In this document: one piece after another, positions 63,662 to 64,000 of the stretch
Layout: every line of letters starts with the position of its first letter
Numbering within the stretch: the stretch's first letter is position 1
DNA from: Haematococcus lacustris
Taxonomy: Eukaryota > Chlorophyta > Chlorophyceae > Chlamydomonadales > Haematococcaceae
DNA length: 64,000 bases
Direction: 5' to 3'
Assembly (NCBI GenBank): GCA_030144725.1
Contig: JASKMD010000015.1
Span: forward strand, 1,427,054-1,491,053
Notes under the pieces: model-generated
The model's input: only the letters and a program-made list of their open reading frames with translations
The model's database searches: none
Told to the model about the DNA's origin: nothing
Program-made: the position numbers and the translations under genes

Positions 63662-64000
63662 CCCAGCCCAGCCCAGCCCAGCCCAGCCCAGCCCAGCCCA
63701 GCCCAGCCCAGCCCAGCCCAGCCCAGCCCAGCCCAGCCCAGCCCAGCCCAGCCCAGCCCAGCCCAGCCCAGCCCAGCCCAGCCCAGCCCAGCCCAGCCCA
63801 GCCCAGCCCAGCCCAGCCCAGCCCAGCCCAGCCCAGCCCAGCCCAGCCCAGCCCAGCCCAGCCCAGCCCAGCCCAGCCCAGCCCAGCCCAGCCCAGCCCA
63901 GCCCAGCCCAGCCCAGCCCAGCCCAGCCCAGCCCAGCCCAGCCCAGCCCAGCCCAGCCCAGCCCAGCCCAGCCCAGCCCAGCCCAGCCCAGCCCAGCCCA
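63662..64000. repeat. (CCCAG)n array running off the window end
   Basis: At least 67 uninterrupted units. The true length is unknown because the window ends inside it. Confidence 0.98.

Noticed and set aside
1..64000. CRISPR array
   Set aside because: Repeats are tandem or palindromic without variable spacers of constant length, and the DNA is eukaryotic.

Overview
The window looks like nuclear DNA of a green alga of the order Chlamydomonadales. The genes are GC-rich and split by many GT-AG introns. There is a pherophorin-type cell-wall gene, a Dualen/RandI-like non-LTR retrotransposon with an R2-type endonuclease, CTG/CAG-rich low-complexity coding stretches and very long simple repeats. 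A Haematococcus-like alga is plausible, but I cannot prove the species. Most long ORFs here are artefacts of repeats whose unit length is a multiple of three. Real genes were found by joining short exons whose splice phases agree.

Left part (1-25.2 kb) is gene-dense. A small plant/algal zinc-ribbon gene (minus, 2661-3828) is divergent from mitochondrial ribosomal protein uS10m (plus, 4190-5891). uS10m converges on a 10-kb, about 12-exon gene for the translesion polymerase Pol iota (minus, 6075-16048). Introns of that gene hold a tRNA-Ala(AGC) gene on the other strand and three decayed pieces of a Fanzor-like (eukaryotic TnpB-like) element. Next is a nine-exon gene of unknown function with a plastid-type N-terminus and four basic repeats (minus, 16689-21211), divergent from a cytochrome P450 (plus, 21812-25241) whose 3' part, with the haem-binding segment, is lost at a 500-N assembly gap.

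The middle (26-49.6 kb) is repeat and transposon territory. It has palindromic 18-bp arrays at three loci; a 420-bp (CCCAG)n tract; a 5.14-kb element with about 320-bp terminal inverted repeats and a perfect 7-bp target duplication; a second, 2.26-kb element with inverted repeats of over 200 bp; and a 4.44-kb 5'-truncated Dualen-like retrotransposon with an intact 3' ORF and a 14-bp target duplication, inserted in a 150-bp minisatellite.

The right part (50-64 kb) returns to genes: a secreted fasciclin-domain protein (minus), a 1.7-kb G-run array, a rearranged Fanzor-like relic (plus), a pherophorin-like wall protein (plus), an EIF1AD-type RNA-binding protein (plus), and a (CCCAG)n tract running off the end.

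The genes do not form one pathway. The host genes serve mitochondrial translation, DNA damage tolerance, cell wall/matrix and RNA binding. The accessory material records several mobile-element families, of which the Fanzor-like relics and the 5.14-kb inverted-repeat element deserve the closest look.
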